A stretch of 64,000 nt of DNA from Narthecium ossifragum (taxonomy: Eukaryota; Streptophyta; Magnoliopsida; Dioscoreales; Nartheciaceae), in assembly GCA_963920575.1 (NCBI GenBank), contig OY986971.1, forward strand, positions 10,108,779-10,172,778. Reading direction: 5' to 3'. The notes below the pieces were generated by a model. That model was given only the letters and a program-made list of their open reading frames with translations, ran no database searches and was not told where the DNA came from. Positions 1 to 23,053 of the stretch are shown one piece after another. Every line of letters starts with the position of its first letter. The first letter of the stretch is position 1. The translations under genes and the position numbers were made by a program.

Positions 1-396
1 CTGCGCCAGCTTCAAGAATCACCACATGAAGTTGATGACGACTCCTAGGAATCACCACCTAGGGTTTTTCTTTGGAATCACCACCAAAGGAGGAACAAGC
101 AAAAGTTTTTATCTCAAAATCATCATCCCCTGTAAAGATGCAGTGGGCTCATATATATAGGAGATGAAATGGACTTAGCCCAATCGGCTACTACCATCCA
201 GACTCAGTACAATAACTCAATCAACTGAAGACAACCAACTGGAATGAGATAAGCAAATAAGACTCAAATCCTAACAAATAACAAGACTTGACTAAATAAC
301 AAGACTCAATCCTCATCCATCCACAAGCTCAGTGGTGGACCTCTCTATCGGCGGCGGAAGTAAACGCGGTCGAATCGGCCTCTGATGTCCGCACCA
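1..396 (-). repeat. Element A 3' LTR (left copy, clipped by window)
   Basis: This matches 6478-6879 almost throughout, including the blocks around AGGGTTTTTCTTTGGAATCA, the ATATATA stretch and the terminal TCCGCACCA. The inner boundary at 396 is the CA-type end read on plus (TG on minus). Several substitutions and small indels separate the two copies, so the insertion is not recent. Confidence 0.9.
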
Positions 397-409
397 ACCC
401 CCCGGGGTT
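397..409 (-). other. Element A polypurine tract (probable)
   Basis: Immediately inside the left LTR the minus strand reads a G-rich run (CCCCGGGGGGT) ending at the LTR. This is the position expected of the plus-strand primer tract. It is short and not pure purine, so the call rests mainly on position. Confidence 0.5.
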
Positions 410-429
410 GGGAAAGCTCGACCCCGTCG

Positions 430-3400
430 AGTGATGATGTGGACGACAGTCATATGCATCCAACAAATCTGGGTCAAAGTGCTGTAACTCCTCTCTATCA
501 ATCCAGGTGCAATCAGACTCTGGATGGCCTCGTCAGTGAACTAGGAATCACTGAATACCCCCATCTCTTGTAGATACAAGTTCATTATCAATGATAGCAT
601 CAATACACTCTTTTCGTGCTGGTGAAGGAGTGGGTGTTAAAAGCTCGGGTGCAAATATAGGCCGAGGATTGTCGGTGGGAGTGGCAAAAGGATCATCTGG
701 AATAGGCACGGGTGTAGTGTAGGCAACAAGATCTTTAATATTAAAAGTAGAACTGATCCCATAGTCTGAAGGTAAATCAATAACATATGCATTCGATCCA
801 ACCCATTGCAACACTTTCAATGGTCCGGTACTACGAGATTAGAGTTTCTTAATAGTACCAGGCGAGAATTGTTCCGTTCTAAGACGGATCATGACCATAT
901 CCCCTACTTGAAACTCTTTAGCTCGTCTATGTAAATCAGCTCGAGCTTTATAACGAGCATTGCTCGCCTCTATCTTTTTATTGATCTCCTGATGTAACTC
1001 ATGCATGTGATGTGCAAATGCTTCTGCAGACTCTAATATTCTAGTATGCAATGAGGATGTGGGAAGGAGATCTATTGGTTTCCTAAGAGAAAAATCATGC
1101 ACAACTTGAAAAGGACTCGTGCCTAATGTTCTATTAAGGGCCTGTTTGGCAGAGGGGCGGATCCGGAATCCGCGGGATCCGGCGGAATGGGATCCGACTG
1201 GGATCCGACGTTGATCCAAATGCGCGGATCCCGTCCACGGGATCCGCGCATCCCTCCCATCCCTTGGATCCCAGCGGATCCAAGGCTGCCAAACAGGCCC
1301 TAAAAGAATTATTAAAAGCAAATTGTGCAGCAGGCAGAATGGAATCCCAGTTTCGTTTATGGTCACCCACTAAGCATCGCTAAAGATTACCTAGGCTTCG
1401 ATTGACCATCTCTGTTTGACCATCCGTTTGTGGATGATAAGCTGTTGAAAACTTGAGTTTCGTGCTGAGCTTGTGCCACAAAGTTTTTTCAAAAATAACT
1501 CATGAATCGAACATCCCTATTGGACACTATCGGCTTTGGCAGGCCGTAAAGCTTCACTATCTCAGCACATAATCGTGTTGCTATCTTGGACGCATCAGAG
1601 GTCTTGGAGCAAGGAATGAAATGAGCCATCTTTGAAAATCGATCAACCACCACTAATATGGAGTCGTGTTTACGAGCAGTGCGGGGTAGACCTAGCACGA
1701 AGTCCATGCTTACATCTTGCCATGGATGATCAGGGATAGGCAGAGGAGTGTAGAGACCTGTGTTTTGTCGCCGATGTTTGGCCAATTGACAAGTGTGACA
1801 CTGGCTAACTATCTTGGTAACATAACGTTGCAAGCTGGGCCAGTAAAATTAGCGTTGCACCTCTTCGATAATCTTATCACGACCAAAATGGCCGACTAAC
1901 CCCCCAGCATGTGTTTCTTAGACTAAGAAATCACGAACAAACATACGTGGGATACAGAGTTTGGTAGCTTTAAACAGAAACCCATCTTGAAGAGAAAACT
2001 CATCAATTGTACTAGAGGGTGTGTCAGTTAAGGACTTGAATATCTCGCCAAAATCAGGATAGAACTCATATTCTTCTTTTAGCTTGTCAAACCCTGTCAC
2101 ATGGACACTCATCGTGGAGAGTAGATGAACACATCGGCTGAGCGCCTCAGCTGCTCGATTTTCAACTCTAGAACGGTGCTTCAAGACAAACGTGTATTCT
2201 TGAAGAAATTCGACTCATCGACCATGTCGAGCATTGAGTTTCTTTTGGGAATTGAGATAGCGCAAAGCTTCGTGATCGGAGTGGAGGATGAACTCTTGGG
2301 GTAGCAAGTAATGATGCCAGTATCTCAAAGCTTGTACCACTGTGTAAAACTCTGTCATATGTCGAATACTTCTGCTTAGCATCGTTCAACTTTTCACTGA
2401 AATAAGCAATAGAGTGATGTTCCTGACTGAGGATACCACCAATGCCTATACCAGAGGCATCACACTCCACTTCAAAGGCTTTTGTGAAGTCTGGGAGGCG
2501 CATCACTGACGCTTCAGTCATTCTCCTTTTAATGTCTTCGAACGTTTTAGCATATGCTTTTGTCCATTGGAACTCGCCCTTCCTGAGACAATCAGTGATT
2601 GGAGCCATGATAGTACTGAATCCTTTGATGAAATGACGATAAAAGGTTACAAGCTTGTGAAAACTGTGGACCTCGTGAACGTTCTTTGGCTCAGGCCAAT
2701 CGACAATCGCTTTGATTTTATCGGGGTTAGCAGAAACACATCGGGAAGAAACGATGAAACCTAAGAAGATAACTCTATCTGTGAAGAAAGTGCACTTTTT
2801 CGATTGGCTTACCGTTTCTCTTTCTTAAAGGGTTTCACAAACTTGGGCTAAATGGTCATGATGTTCCTCTTTCGTCTTGCTATAAATGAGAATATCATCA
2901 AAATAGACGACGAGAAATTTACCCATGAAAGGTCGGAAGACTTGAGTCATAATCCTCATAAAGGTGCTAGGTGCATTGGACAGGACGAAAGGCATGCCCA
3001 ACCATTCATATAACTCATCTTTTGTCTTGAAGGCTCCACTCTGTCGCCCGGACGGATACGGATTTGATGGTAGTCACTCTTTAAGTCGATTTTAGAGAAG
3101 ATCGTGGCACCAGTCATCATATCCAACATATCATCTAATTTGGAGATGGGAAAGTGATATTTGACTGTGATCTTATTAATCACATTGCTGTCTACGCACA
3201 TCCTCCAAGTTCCATCTTTCTTAGGAGTGAGAAGCGCAGGTACCGCACAAGGACTAAGGCTCTCACGCACAAATCCTTTATTTAAGAGCCCTTTGATTTG
3301 TCGTTGTAGCTCTGCATGCTCAACGGGGTTCATCCTATAATGAGGTAAATTGGGAAGTGAGATTCCTGGCACAAAGTCAATGGCATGTTGAATGTCACGC

Positions 3401-4011
3401 ATGGATGGAAGCTCATCAGGGAGATCATCAAGAAACACTTCCAAATAATTCTGCATTACAGATTGAGCATCCTCAAACGGCTCTTCAGACGTGTCTACCT
3501 CAGGTTCTCTGGCAACTAAGGCAAAAAGAAGAGGTTCTTTTGCTACTGTCTTTTCAAACTCCTTGGGTTTGATGATGTGCAAGCCCGTTTTCTTTGTGTC
3601 GTCCCTTTTTGGCTCTTTATCATTTGTTTTCGGGCGCAAAGGATTGAGCTTAATCCGCTTGCTGTTAAAGACAAAACAACAAGAATTTGAACGACCAAAA
3701 ATAGTGATGTCCAAGTCAAATAGCCAAGGTCGACCAAGAATAACATGGCCAACGTCCATAGAGATCACATCACACCAAATCTTGTCCTTATAGGCAAGGA
3801 TCTGGATGGGAACAAGACATCTCTCCTTGATAGAGATTGAGGAGGTATCGACCCACGATACCTTATAGGGATTAGGATGTGGAATCGATTTAAGCCCTAA
3901 ACGGGAGACAGTTGATGAGGAAACTGCATTAATGCAACTCCCACTATCAACGATGACTTTGCAATCCTTTTCACCACACTTTATGTAAGTGTAGAAAATG
4001 GTACTTCGCCT
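430..4011 (-). pseudogene. Element A pol: protease, RT, RNase H, integrase and chromodomain remnants
   Basis: Domains run in Ty3/gypsy order on the minus strand. The protease has an intact DSG triad near 3940-3948. RT begins near 3400 ([14 protein letters not shown]), shifts frame near 2960, and carries the catalytic YFDDILIY motif at about 2884-2925. RNase H (FEVECDASG) lies at 2168-2608. Integrase has a zinc-finger portion ([10 protein letters not shown]) and the first catalytic Asp (SMDFVLGLP) at 1489-1833, the second near 1510, then a stretch interrupted by the MITE at 1138-1300. The C-terminal linker (SSTFNIKDLVAY) is at 548-820. A chromodomain-like remnant with stops (TWIDREELQHFDPDLLDAYD) lies at about 430-560. 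At least three frameshifts and several stops make it non-coding. Confidence 0.88.
1138..1300. mobile_element. Tourist-like (PIF/Harbinger) MITE in element A integrase
   Basis: A 163-bp insert has inverted termini GGGCCTGTTTGGCAG and CTGCCAAACAGGCCC and is flanked by TAA at 1135-1137 and 1301-1303. A 3-bp TAA/TTA duplication and GGGCCTGTTTGG-type ends are hallmarks of Tourist-like MITEs moved by PIF/Harbinger transposases. The interior is full of GGATCC/GGATCCG words and has no coding capacity. Integrase coding resumes in frame on both sides when the insert and one TAA are disregarded, so the boundaries are firm. Confidence 0.93.
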
Positions 4012-5198
4012 TCAATCATCACTATCCTTGGGTTGTGCTAGGGCACACCTAACCACACCTAATGTGGGCGCATTCGTAGGCTCATCTAATCGTTGAGATC
4101 GACGCAAGGAGCGAATGCAGGCAATGTTAGCAGGATCATCCTCAAAACTACCATCGCTGTCTTCGATGTCATCAAGATTAGGTTCGTAGATCTGTTCCTC
4201 TACATCGCTGGAGTCCTCATCACCTTCTCGTTCATTGATATAAAGTGTTTTAGTAGGACATTGGGTAGCAATGTATCCAACGCCTTGACATTTGAAACAC
4301 TTAACATGAGGGCTCGCAGGAACTGCTTCCTTAGCTTTGCCCTTGATGTCTTTACCAAGAGGCTGTGGTGTGGGATTGGGACGATTTCCAGATGTACCGG
4401 CTCCATTCCTAGATCCGGTGAATTGGGAGTTGGGATTGGGAGATCTTTGATCCAAACGCCTTGCATAATTAGGTCGACTGACCAACTCGCAATTTTGAAC
4501 GAGGGTGTAGGCTTGATCTAGAGTTGTGACCTCTCGTAAAATAAGCTCTTTTTTAACGTCCTCATTAAAGCCCTTTCGAAATCTACTTAAGGTCATGTGT
4601 TCATCCTCTTCAATGCCACATCGTATCATAAGTTCATCAAAGTGTGCAATGTACTCCGTGGCTGGTCTAGATCCTTGACGGATGTTGTTTCACTGATCAA
4701 GGAGGTCCCCCTGATATGATTGGGGAAGATACTTCTCTTTGAGTTTCTTCATTTCAATCCAGTCAGTGATCGAAGGTTGGTTCCTTCGCTGCAGCAACTG
4801 TTCAGTGCTCTGCCAAAAGAGCTTAGCTTTACCGATGAGCTTCACTTTGGCGAAGTGGACCTTCTTGTCCTGGGATAAGTTGTACCACTCAAAGAAGTGG
4901 TCCATATCGTGGATCCAGTCAACAAAGGTCTTCGGATCGAGGCGACCATCAAAGACGGGCGCCTCTACTTTGATTCCGCTCATGAGACGCTCATCGGGAT
5001 CTCGAGGTTCCCTAATGTCATGATTTTGTCTAGGGCGCGTCCTGTGTTGGTATCGTTGTTTAGGGTCTCTAAACGCTCCATTTGAGTAGCGGACCTAGCC
5101 ATCATAGTTTCCGCCCTCTCCATTCGCGTGGCTAGGTTATCTATCTTAGCAACTACCTCGCGTAGGACACGGGCGAGGTCATCGGACTGGGACCCCAT
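4012..5198 (-). pseudogene. Element A gag remnant with altered zinc knuckle
   Basis: Three minus-strand open segments (4980-5198, 4690-4983, 4012-4629) in shifted frames make up a Ty3-type Gag. The start at 5198 (MGSQSDDLARVL) opens a coiled-coil-like N-terminus. The capsid part (VFDGRLDPKTFVDWIHDMDHFF) and the downstream LSRFRKGFNEDVKKEL block are typical retrotransposon capsid. The nucleocapsid box near 4258-4300 reads CFKCQGVGYIATQC, so the usual His of CX2CX4HX4C is Tyr. An acidic tail follows toward the protease. Frame breaks at about 4630-4690 and 4980 make it non-functional. Confidence 0.85.
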
Positions 5199-5220
5199 TG
5201 CCTGAGGTGTGTGATCAAAA

Positions 5221-6454
5221 GTTGTTTTAATTTTGGCGATTTTTTTTTAAAACTAAATGCAACTAAATGCAAAGATATGTCAACAACAGATAGAGGTGTT
5301 CAATGGACTTTAAGGGCTCAGAACAGCTAGAGCTAACCTTTTAAGGGGTCAGAACTCCAGGTAGGATATAGGTCACTACCGCATAGAAAACTGCAAACAA
5401 GTAGTAACGGTATTCATAGCATCACATGAGTGGCCTAAATAAATGTCAAAGATGTCCAACACCATAAGCAGTTTTACGGTTAATATTTCTAATCAAGCAA
5501 CCTATCTACTATTTGTGGATTTAAACACTCTCAACTCTCATAGCAATAGTTTAAGTCTCTTTCAAGGATTTATAAAATATAAAGTGGTATGTAAAAGGCT
5601 TGGTATAGCACGAGAGATCACAAAGATGCTATAAGATTAGAACTTGACTCTACAAAACATAAAAGGGTAGAACTGGAAATGTGCACCTTGCTGGAGGGAT
5701 TGTTTCGCAATTCTGCACCCTTTTCTGGGCTTTTCTGCAAGTCTGCACAGCTTCAGAGTTGTCTGCTTCCACTGATTCAGCAATTTCAACTAGTTTGGGG
5801 TTGTTTTTGAAAAATGACTGAATCTGGCTGCTGTTGAGACGACTTGATCTGCTTCAAGTAGACTTGACTAGACTGGTTCAGATTAATTAGACTCTTGGCG
5901 GATGTGGCTTGATCCAATCGGCCAATTAGGTGCTGCTTGGACCGGATTTGATTCGAGCTGAAGTTGACCGAGCCACTTAAGTGGTTTAAGTTGGCTGCGG
6001 AACAACTTAGCCAATCCAATCACGATCCCTAATCTCCCGATCGCCTGAGTAGAACGGAGATCGCGGTGATCACGAAGATTGCGGAGGTCGCGGCGATCAC
6101 GAAGATCACGGAGATCGCGGTGATGGCGGTCGGCGACGCCGGGATCGCGGAGATCACAACGGCTGTGGACGGCTCTGGCGGAGATCGCGGTGGCTGTGGA
6201 CGGCGATGGGGGACGATCGCGCGCCCAGTTATCGTCCGGAGATCACGGCGTTGACGGCGGCTGTTGATGACAAAGGCGGTGGCGGCGGTCGGCGACGTAG
6301 ATGGTGGTAGCGGCGGTCAGTGATGATGGCAACTACAACGGGACCAGGGAAGGAACAAGGACAGAGGGTAGAGGGGACCAGGGAAGGAACAAGGACAGAG
6401 GGGACTAGGGAAGGAACAAGGACAGGTATTGCCGTTACCCTTGGACATCGACCT
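5221..6454 (-). other. Element A leader region between 5' LTR and gag
   Basis: These 1.2 kb hold no recognisable protein. The part near 5700-6050 is rich in CTTGA/GATT words. The part near 6055-6330 is built of repeated GATCGCGG/GATCACG words, a degenerate G-rich repeat. The part at 6341-6427 is a clean tandem repeat listed separately. It is long for a gypsy leader and was probably enlarged by repeat expansion (inference). Confidence 0.6.
6341..6427. repeat. Three-copy tandem repeat in element A leader
   Basis: Three copies of a roughly 26-bp core (GGACCAGGGAAGGAACAAGG plus ACAGAG) start at about 6341, 6375 and 6402, with a short GGTAGAGG spacer between the first two. One copy has CTAGGG for CCAGGG. 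Confidence 0.85.
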
Positions 6455-6466
6455 GGCTCCGAATAC
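6452..6466 (-). other. Element A primer-binding site
   Basis: Read on minus, TGGTATTCGGAGCC lies a few bases inside the right LTR. It resembles the initiator tRNA-Met complement used by most plant gypsy elements (TGGTATCAGAGC) with a few changes. Confidence 0.6.
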
Positions 6467-6471
6467 CAAAC

Positions 6472-6879
6472 TGATGCCACGCCAACTTCAAGAATCACCA
6501 CATGAAGTTGACGACGACGCCTAAGAATCACCACTTAGGGTTTTTCTTTGGAATCACCACCAAAGAAGGAGGAACAAGCAAAAACTTTTATCTCAAAATC
6601 ATCATTCCCTGTAAAGATGCATAGGGCTCATATATATAAGAGATGAAATGGACTCAACCCAATCGGCTACTACCATCCAAACTCAGTACAATAACTCAAT
6701 CAACTGAACTAAGACAACCAATTGGAATGAGATAAGCAAATAAGACTCAAATCCTAACAAATAACAAGACTCGACCAAATAACAAGACTCGATCCTCATC
6801 CATCTACAAGCTCACTGGTGGATCTCTCTATCGGCGGCGGAAGTAAACGCGGTCGAATCGGCCTCTGGTGTCCGTACCA
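6472..6879 (-). repeat. Element A 5' LTR (right copy, 408 bp)
   Basis: It begins TGATGCCACG and ends GTCCGTACCA on plus, giving TG...CA termini. It aligns with 1-396. The stretch holds a TATATATA run and multiple ACAAGACTC words. Confidence 0.9.
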
Positions 6880-7120
6880 ATAGTTTGAAGCTTGTTTTAC
6901 ATTAGTGTAATGATCGTTTGACTGATAAGTGAACTTGGTGGTTCGAAAACAAAAATCAATGTAAACTTTATTGTGTGATGGGTTTCTGCTGTATAATAGC
7001 TTTCAAGCTTGAATTGTTTGCTCTGATAGGGTGGATCGGAGAGTTCTGATTGGAAATGGTGAATACATTACTTTGAAAATTATGTACAAGTTGCTTTAAG
7101 TTCTTTTCCCTCTTTTGCAG

Positions 7121-19982
<12,862 letters not shown>

Positions 19983-21503
19983 TTCGGAAATGTCAACCAA
20001 AGCAATTCCTCTTGGCTGAATTCCCTTGATCTCATGTACAGTTGAAAATATACAAATTCCCTGTTGCATGGATTTATCTACTACACATTTCAGCCATTTA
20101 GATTTTGACGGCGTGTGTATTCTAGTGGCCTCGGTATTTTTTGTTGTAGAAGCAAATAAGGTTGATGAAACATGCCCATTCAGACAGAATAGACAATCTA
20201 ATGGACAATTTTGATGCTCTCAGTTCCTTAATGTCTTAGGTGAGTTCAAATACACAAGAAGTCAGTATGGATTACGCTCTGTATGATGACGATCTTTGCA
20301 GTAAATGCCCTTTTCAGGTTTGACGTTTTTCTAAGAAAGAGAAGTTGTATCCTTCCTGCATCAGCATCACAAATGGAGTCTTTTATGTGATGGATCATAT
20401 AGCTCATTTTAAGTAGTTAATCCACTTGGGGGGCTCTATGCAAACTGTATCATTAACGGGGTGGTATTGTAATATAGAAAAAAAAAAGTTAACTAAATTT
20501 ACTTATTTTATAACATAACTTATTGGTCGCACTTGCGTCCATGTGCTGCCTTGCCTCTAAACAAGCCAAGGATTGCCTGCTCAAATAAAGTCCAATGATG
20601 GTTCAATTATGGATCCTCGATGGACTTCTCTGTAAGATATCTCAATTATAGATCCTCGATGGACATCTCTATAAGATACCTTCGGCACATAAGCAGCTAT
20701 TCTCACTCTTGGATCTTCACAGTAGCATTTGGCTTGGTAAGCTGTTGGGCTCGTTGCATCAAATGCCTGATACCCTTATATTTCTTTCGCTAAAAAAAGT
20801 GTAGAATAAAATTTGATGTTGCGTCATGACCATATCATTAATATTAGATGATATCGATGCTCCTACTCTCAATGCAACTCCATGTAGGCACCAAGCGGAG
20901 GATTTGTTTGCCTCATACCATCATATAAATGGCTTGGATTTGTTTCAATCATATCCAATGGTCCACATCTTAATTAATAAGTTGCTGATTGGGATTCGAT
21001 ATGAATCGTTGAATCTGATTCAAACAGATGCTATGAAATTATCTATATCATTTTCCTCGTAAAATCTGATTCAAACCACTTTCCTACTTGCTCCTTTGTC
21101 TTGTAATAGAGGACCTATGTAGGCAAGTGAAAGCTTCCATAGTATTTAGGGGGCCCTGCAATTTACTCGGAAAAGGACACTAAGTTGTCGACGTATGTCA
21201 TCATCAATTGGCAAAGAAATGTATTGAGCACATGCCAATGCTTGTCTGAAAATATCATCATTAATCTCTTTTCCACAAGAATTCCACAATCATGGTTGGA
21301 AAGTTTGGTTTGATGAGATTGCACAACCACCACCCGTTTTTGTCTGAATTCCAGCTAACCTCCAAAGAAGTTTCTTGACCTTTTTTTTATAATTTTAGTA
21401 GAGAAGTGTAATACTGGGATCCTGTATCCACCACCGGTCTAGTCCTGAGGGGCTTATCTTCTCCAGACTGGCCACCTAATTAATTGCACTATATCCTACA
21501 TCT
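19983..21503. other. SEC23 3' UTR and intergenic region before CXE
   Basis: AT-rich, no coding or RNA gene found. The first few hundred bases are presumably SEC23 3' UTR. A 39-bp tandem pair lies at 20603-20680. The last 200 bp before 21504 would hold the CXE promoter; CACTATATCC near 21488 is a weak TATA candidate very close to the ATG. Confidence 0.6.
20603..20680. repeat. 39-bp tandem duplication
   Basis: 20603-20641 and 20642-20680 both read TCAATTAT.GATCCTCGATG followed by GAC.TCTCT.TAAGATA, with four or so differences. Confidence 0.85.
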
Positions 21504-22496
21504 ATGGATCCAGACCAAGAACTTCAGCATGACTTCCTCCTCCCTATACTCTCCGTCTACAAGAGCGGCCGCGTCGAGCGTTTCAGGGGCACCGACTTTG
21601 TCCCCGCCTCCATCGATGCTGACACCGGCGTCGCCTCCAAGGACGTTGTGATCGATCCCATAACCGGCGTTTCCGCCCGTCTCTACCTCCCCAAGATCTC
21701 CCAAAACACTCCTGCTGGAAACAGGAAGAAGCTTCCGGTCCTCGTTTACTACCATGGCGGCGGCTTCTGCATCGAGTCCGCCTTCTCTCCGACGTACCAT
21801 TCATACCTCAACCCCCTGGCCTGCAAAGCTGGAATCATTATTGTGTCGGTCGAGTACCGGCTTGCGCCGGAGCACCTTCTCCCTGCAGCCTATGATGATT
21901 CTTGGGCCGCGCTCAACTGGGTTGCTTCCCATGCAGGCGGCGGCGGCGACGGTTGCGGCGATGCATGGCTGTCCGAGCATGGTGATTTCGAGCACGTTTT
22001 CTTGGCAGGAGATAGTGCGGGTGCGAACATTGTCCACCACATGGCGCTGCGTGCCGGAGAACAAGCGCTGCAATACGGGGTGGAGATCGAAGGGGTGGTG
22101 CTCACACACCCTTACTTCTGGGGGACGGAGGCGGTGGCCGAGGAGACAGAGGAGGCGGCAGGGAAGAGACGTTTTATAGAGGGGTTCTGGAAGATGGCGT
22201 GCCCGCCGGAGTCTGGCGGTAGCGTCGACGACCCGATGTTCAACCCGATGGTGGAGGGCGCGCCGAGTCTGGGGAGATTGGGGTGCCGGCGGGTGATGGT
22301 GTGCGTGGCGGAGAAGGATGCACTGTGCAAGAGAGGACAGATGTACTATGAGAAGCTGAAGGAGAGTGGGTTTAAGGGGGAGCTGGAGATGCTGGAGTCT
22401 GAAGGGGAGGATCATGTGTTTCATCTGTTCAAGCCCGCTGAGTGTGAAAAGGCTATGGAGATGATGGATAGGCTCCTTTCTTTCTTTAATCAGTAG
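21504..22496 (+). CDS. Plant carboxylesterase (CXE), alpha/beta hydrolase
   Basis: An intronless 330-residue protein of usual CXE length. It has the oxyanion-hole motif HGGG at 84-87, the nucleophile elbow GDSAG at 169-173 (Ser171), Asp272 in AEKDAL and His304 in GEDHVFHLF, so the Ser-Asp-His triad is complete. The family (related to GID1 and HIDH) hydrolyses small esters of hormones, flavonoids or xenobiotics; no signal peptide is seen, so a soluble cytosolic enzyme is likely. The Ser nucleophile and His rule out a GID1 receptor. Met21504 precedes the conserved FLLPILSVYKSGRVERF N-terminus. AATAAG near 22537 may help 3' end formation. A large retrotransposon block begins about 280 bp after the stop. 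The exact substrate cannot be read from the sequence. Confidence 0.94.
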   Translation: MDPDQELQHDFLLPILSVYKSGRVERFRGTDFVPASIDADTGVASKDVVIDPITGVSARLYLPKISQNTPAGNRKKLPVLVYYHGGGFCIESAFSPTYHSYLNPLACKAGIIIVSVEYRLAPEHLLPAAYDDSWAALNWVASHAGGGGDGCGDAWLSEHGDFEHVFLAGDSAGANIVHHMALRAGEQALQYGVEIEGVVLTHPYFWGTEAVAEETEEAAGKRRFIEGFWKMACPPESGGSVDDPMFNPMVEGAPSLGRLGCRRVMVCVAEKDALCKRGQMYYEKLKESGFKGELEMLESEGEDHVFHLFKPAECEKAMEMMDRLLSFFNQ

Positions 22497-22779
22497 AGTT
22501 TGTCTGTTTGTGGCTGGAACTTCGTTTGTCTTCCAGTAATAAGAGCTTTGTTTGATTAGATATCTGGTTTGTTGTTGCACTGGAAGGGACGAAATACGAC
22601 TCAGCTATTGGAGTTGTTTGTTATCCACATTTCTCGAGTACCGCTATGGTGCAGAGAAACTTCTTATCAACTTTGAAGCTATATAATCAAACAAAGCTAT
22701 TGGATGTTAAGCTATTTCCTAATTTCTTAGTCACCTTTATACCACCGGAGAGTGATGTTTCTGCGGATCGTATCACCCG
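22497..22779. other. CXE 3' flank before the retroelement block
   Basis: AT-rich, includes the probable 3' UTR with AATAAG at about 22537. No other feature seen. Confidence 0.6.
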
Positions 22780-23053
22780 TCATATCAAATCATAACTGCA
22801 TCATGTCTCTAACCCGCACCCAAGGGCCCTTAAGTCGGACCTGAACTAAGGTGTGGGCCGAGCAAGCCCAAGGGGCTGCGTTAAGCCTTGGGTGCGGCTT
22901 GCCCTTGAAGCTGGCCAAGCCAGGGGCCGGCCCTCACACTTGCCTCCCTAATCACCTATTCTAATTAGTTGCTTTTCTATTTTGGTTTCCTACTTCTGTG
23001 ATTTAAGTTGTAATATGACTCTTTTTTTTCTCTTCTAAAATAGGCTATTACTT
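22780..23053 (+). repeat. Element H 5' LTR, first part
   Basis: GTCTCTAACCCGCACCCAAG, TTGCCCTTGAAG and AATAGGCTATTACTT align with 29490-29730 in the H 3' LTR. Similarity stops after ATTACTT at about 23053, where foreign LTR sequence joins. The middle of this LTR is missing, so the junction involved loss as well as insertion. Confidence 0.8.

Larger units (their letters stand above)
1..6879 (-). mobile_element. Element A: decayed Ty3/gypsy chromovirus, nearly complete
   Basis: Two direct LTRs (1-396 and 6472-6879) flank a minus-strand gag-protease-RT-RNase H-integrase-chromodomain order, which defines a Ty3/gypsy chromovirus. The left LTR lacks only about six bases at the window edge. A primer-binding site lies inside the right LTR (5' LTR of the element) and a short purine-rich tract inside the left one. 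All coding parts carry frameshifts or stops and the integrase is split by a MITE. The bases after the right LTR (ATAGT, 6880-6884) would be one copy of the target duplication; the partner lies outside the window. The element precedes exons of SEC23 on the opposite strand, so it probably sits in an intron of that gene (inference). Confidence 0.9.

Noticed and set aside
21504..22496. GID1 gibberellin receptor
   Set aside because: The catalytic His304 is present with Ser171 and Asp272, whereas GID1 receptors have lost the catalytic His.
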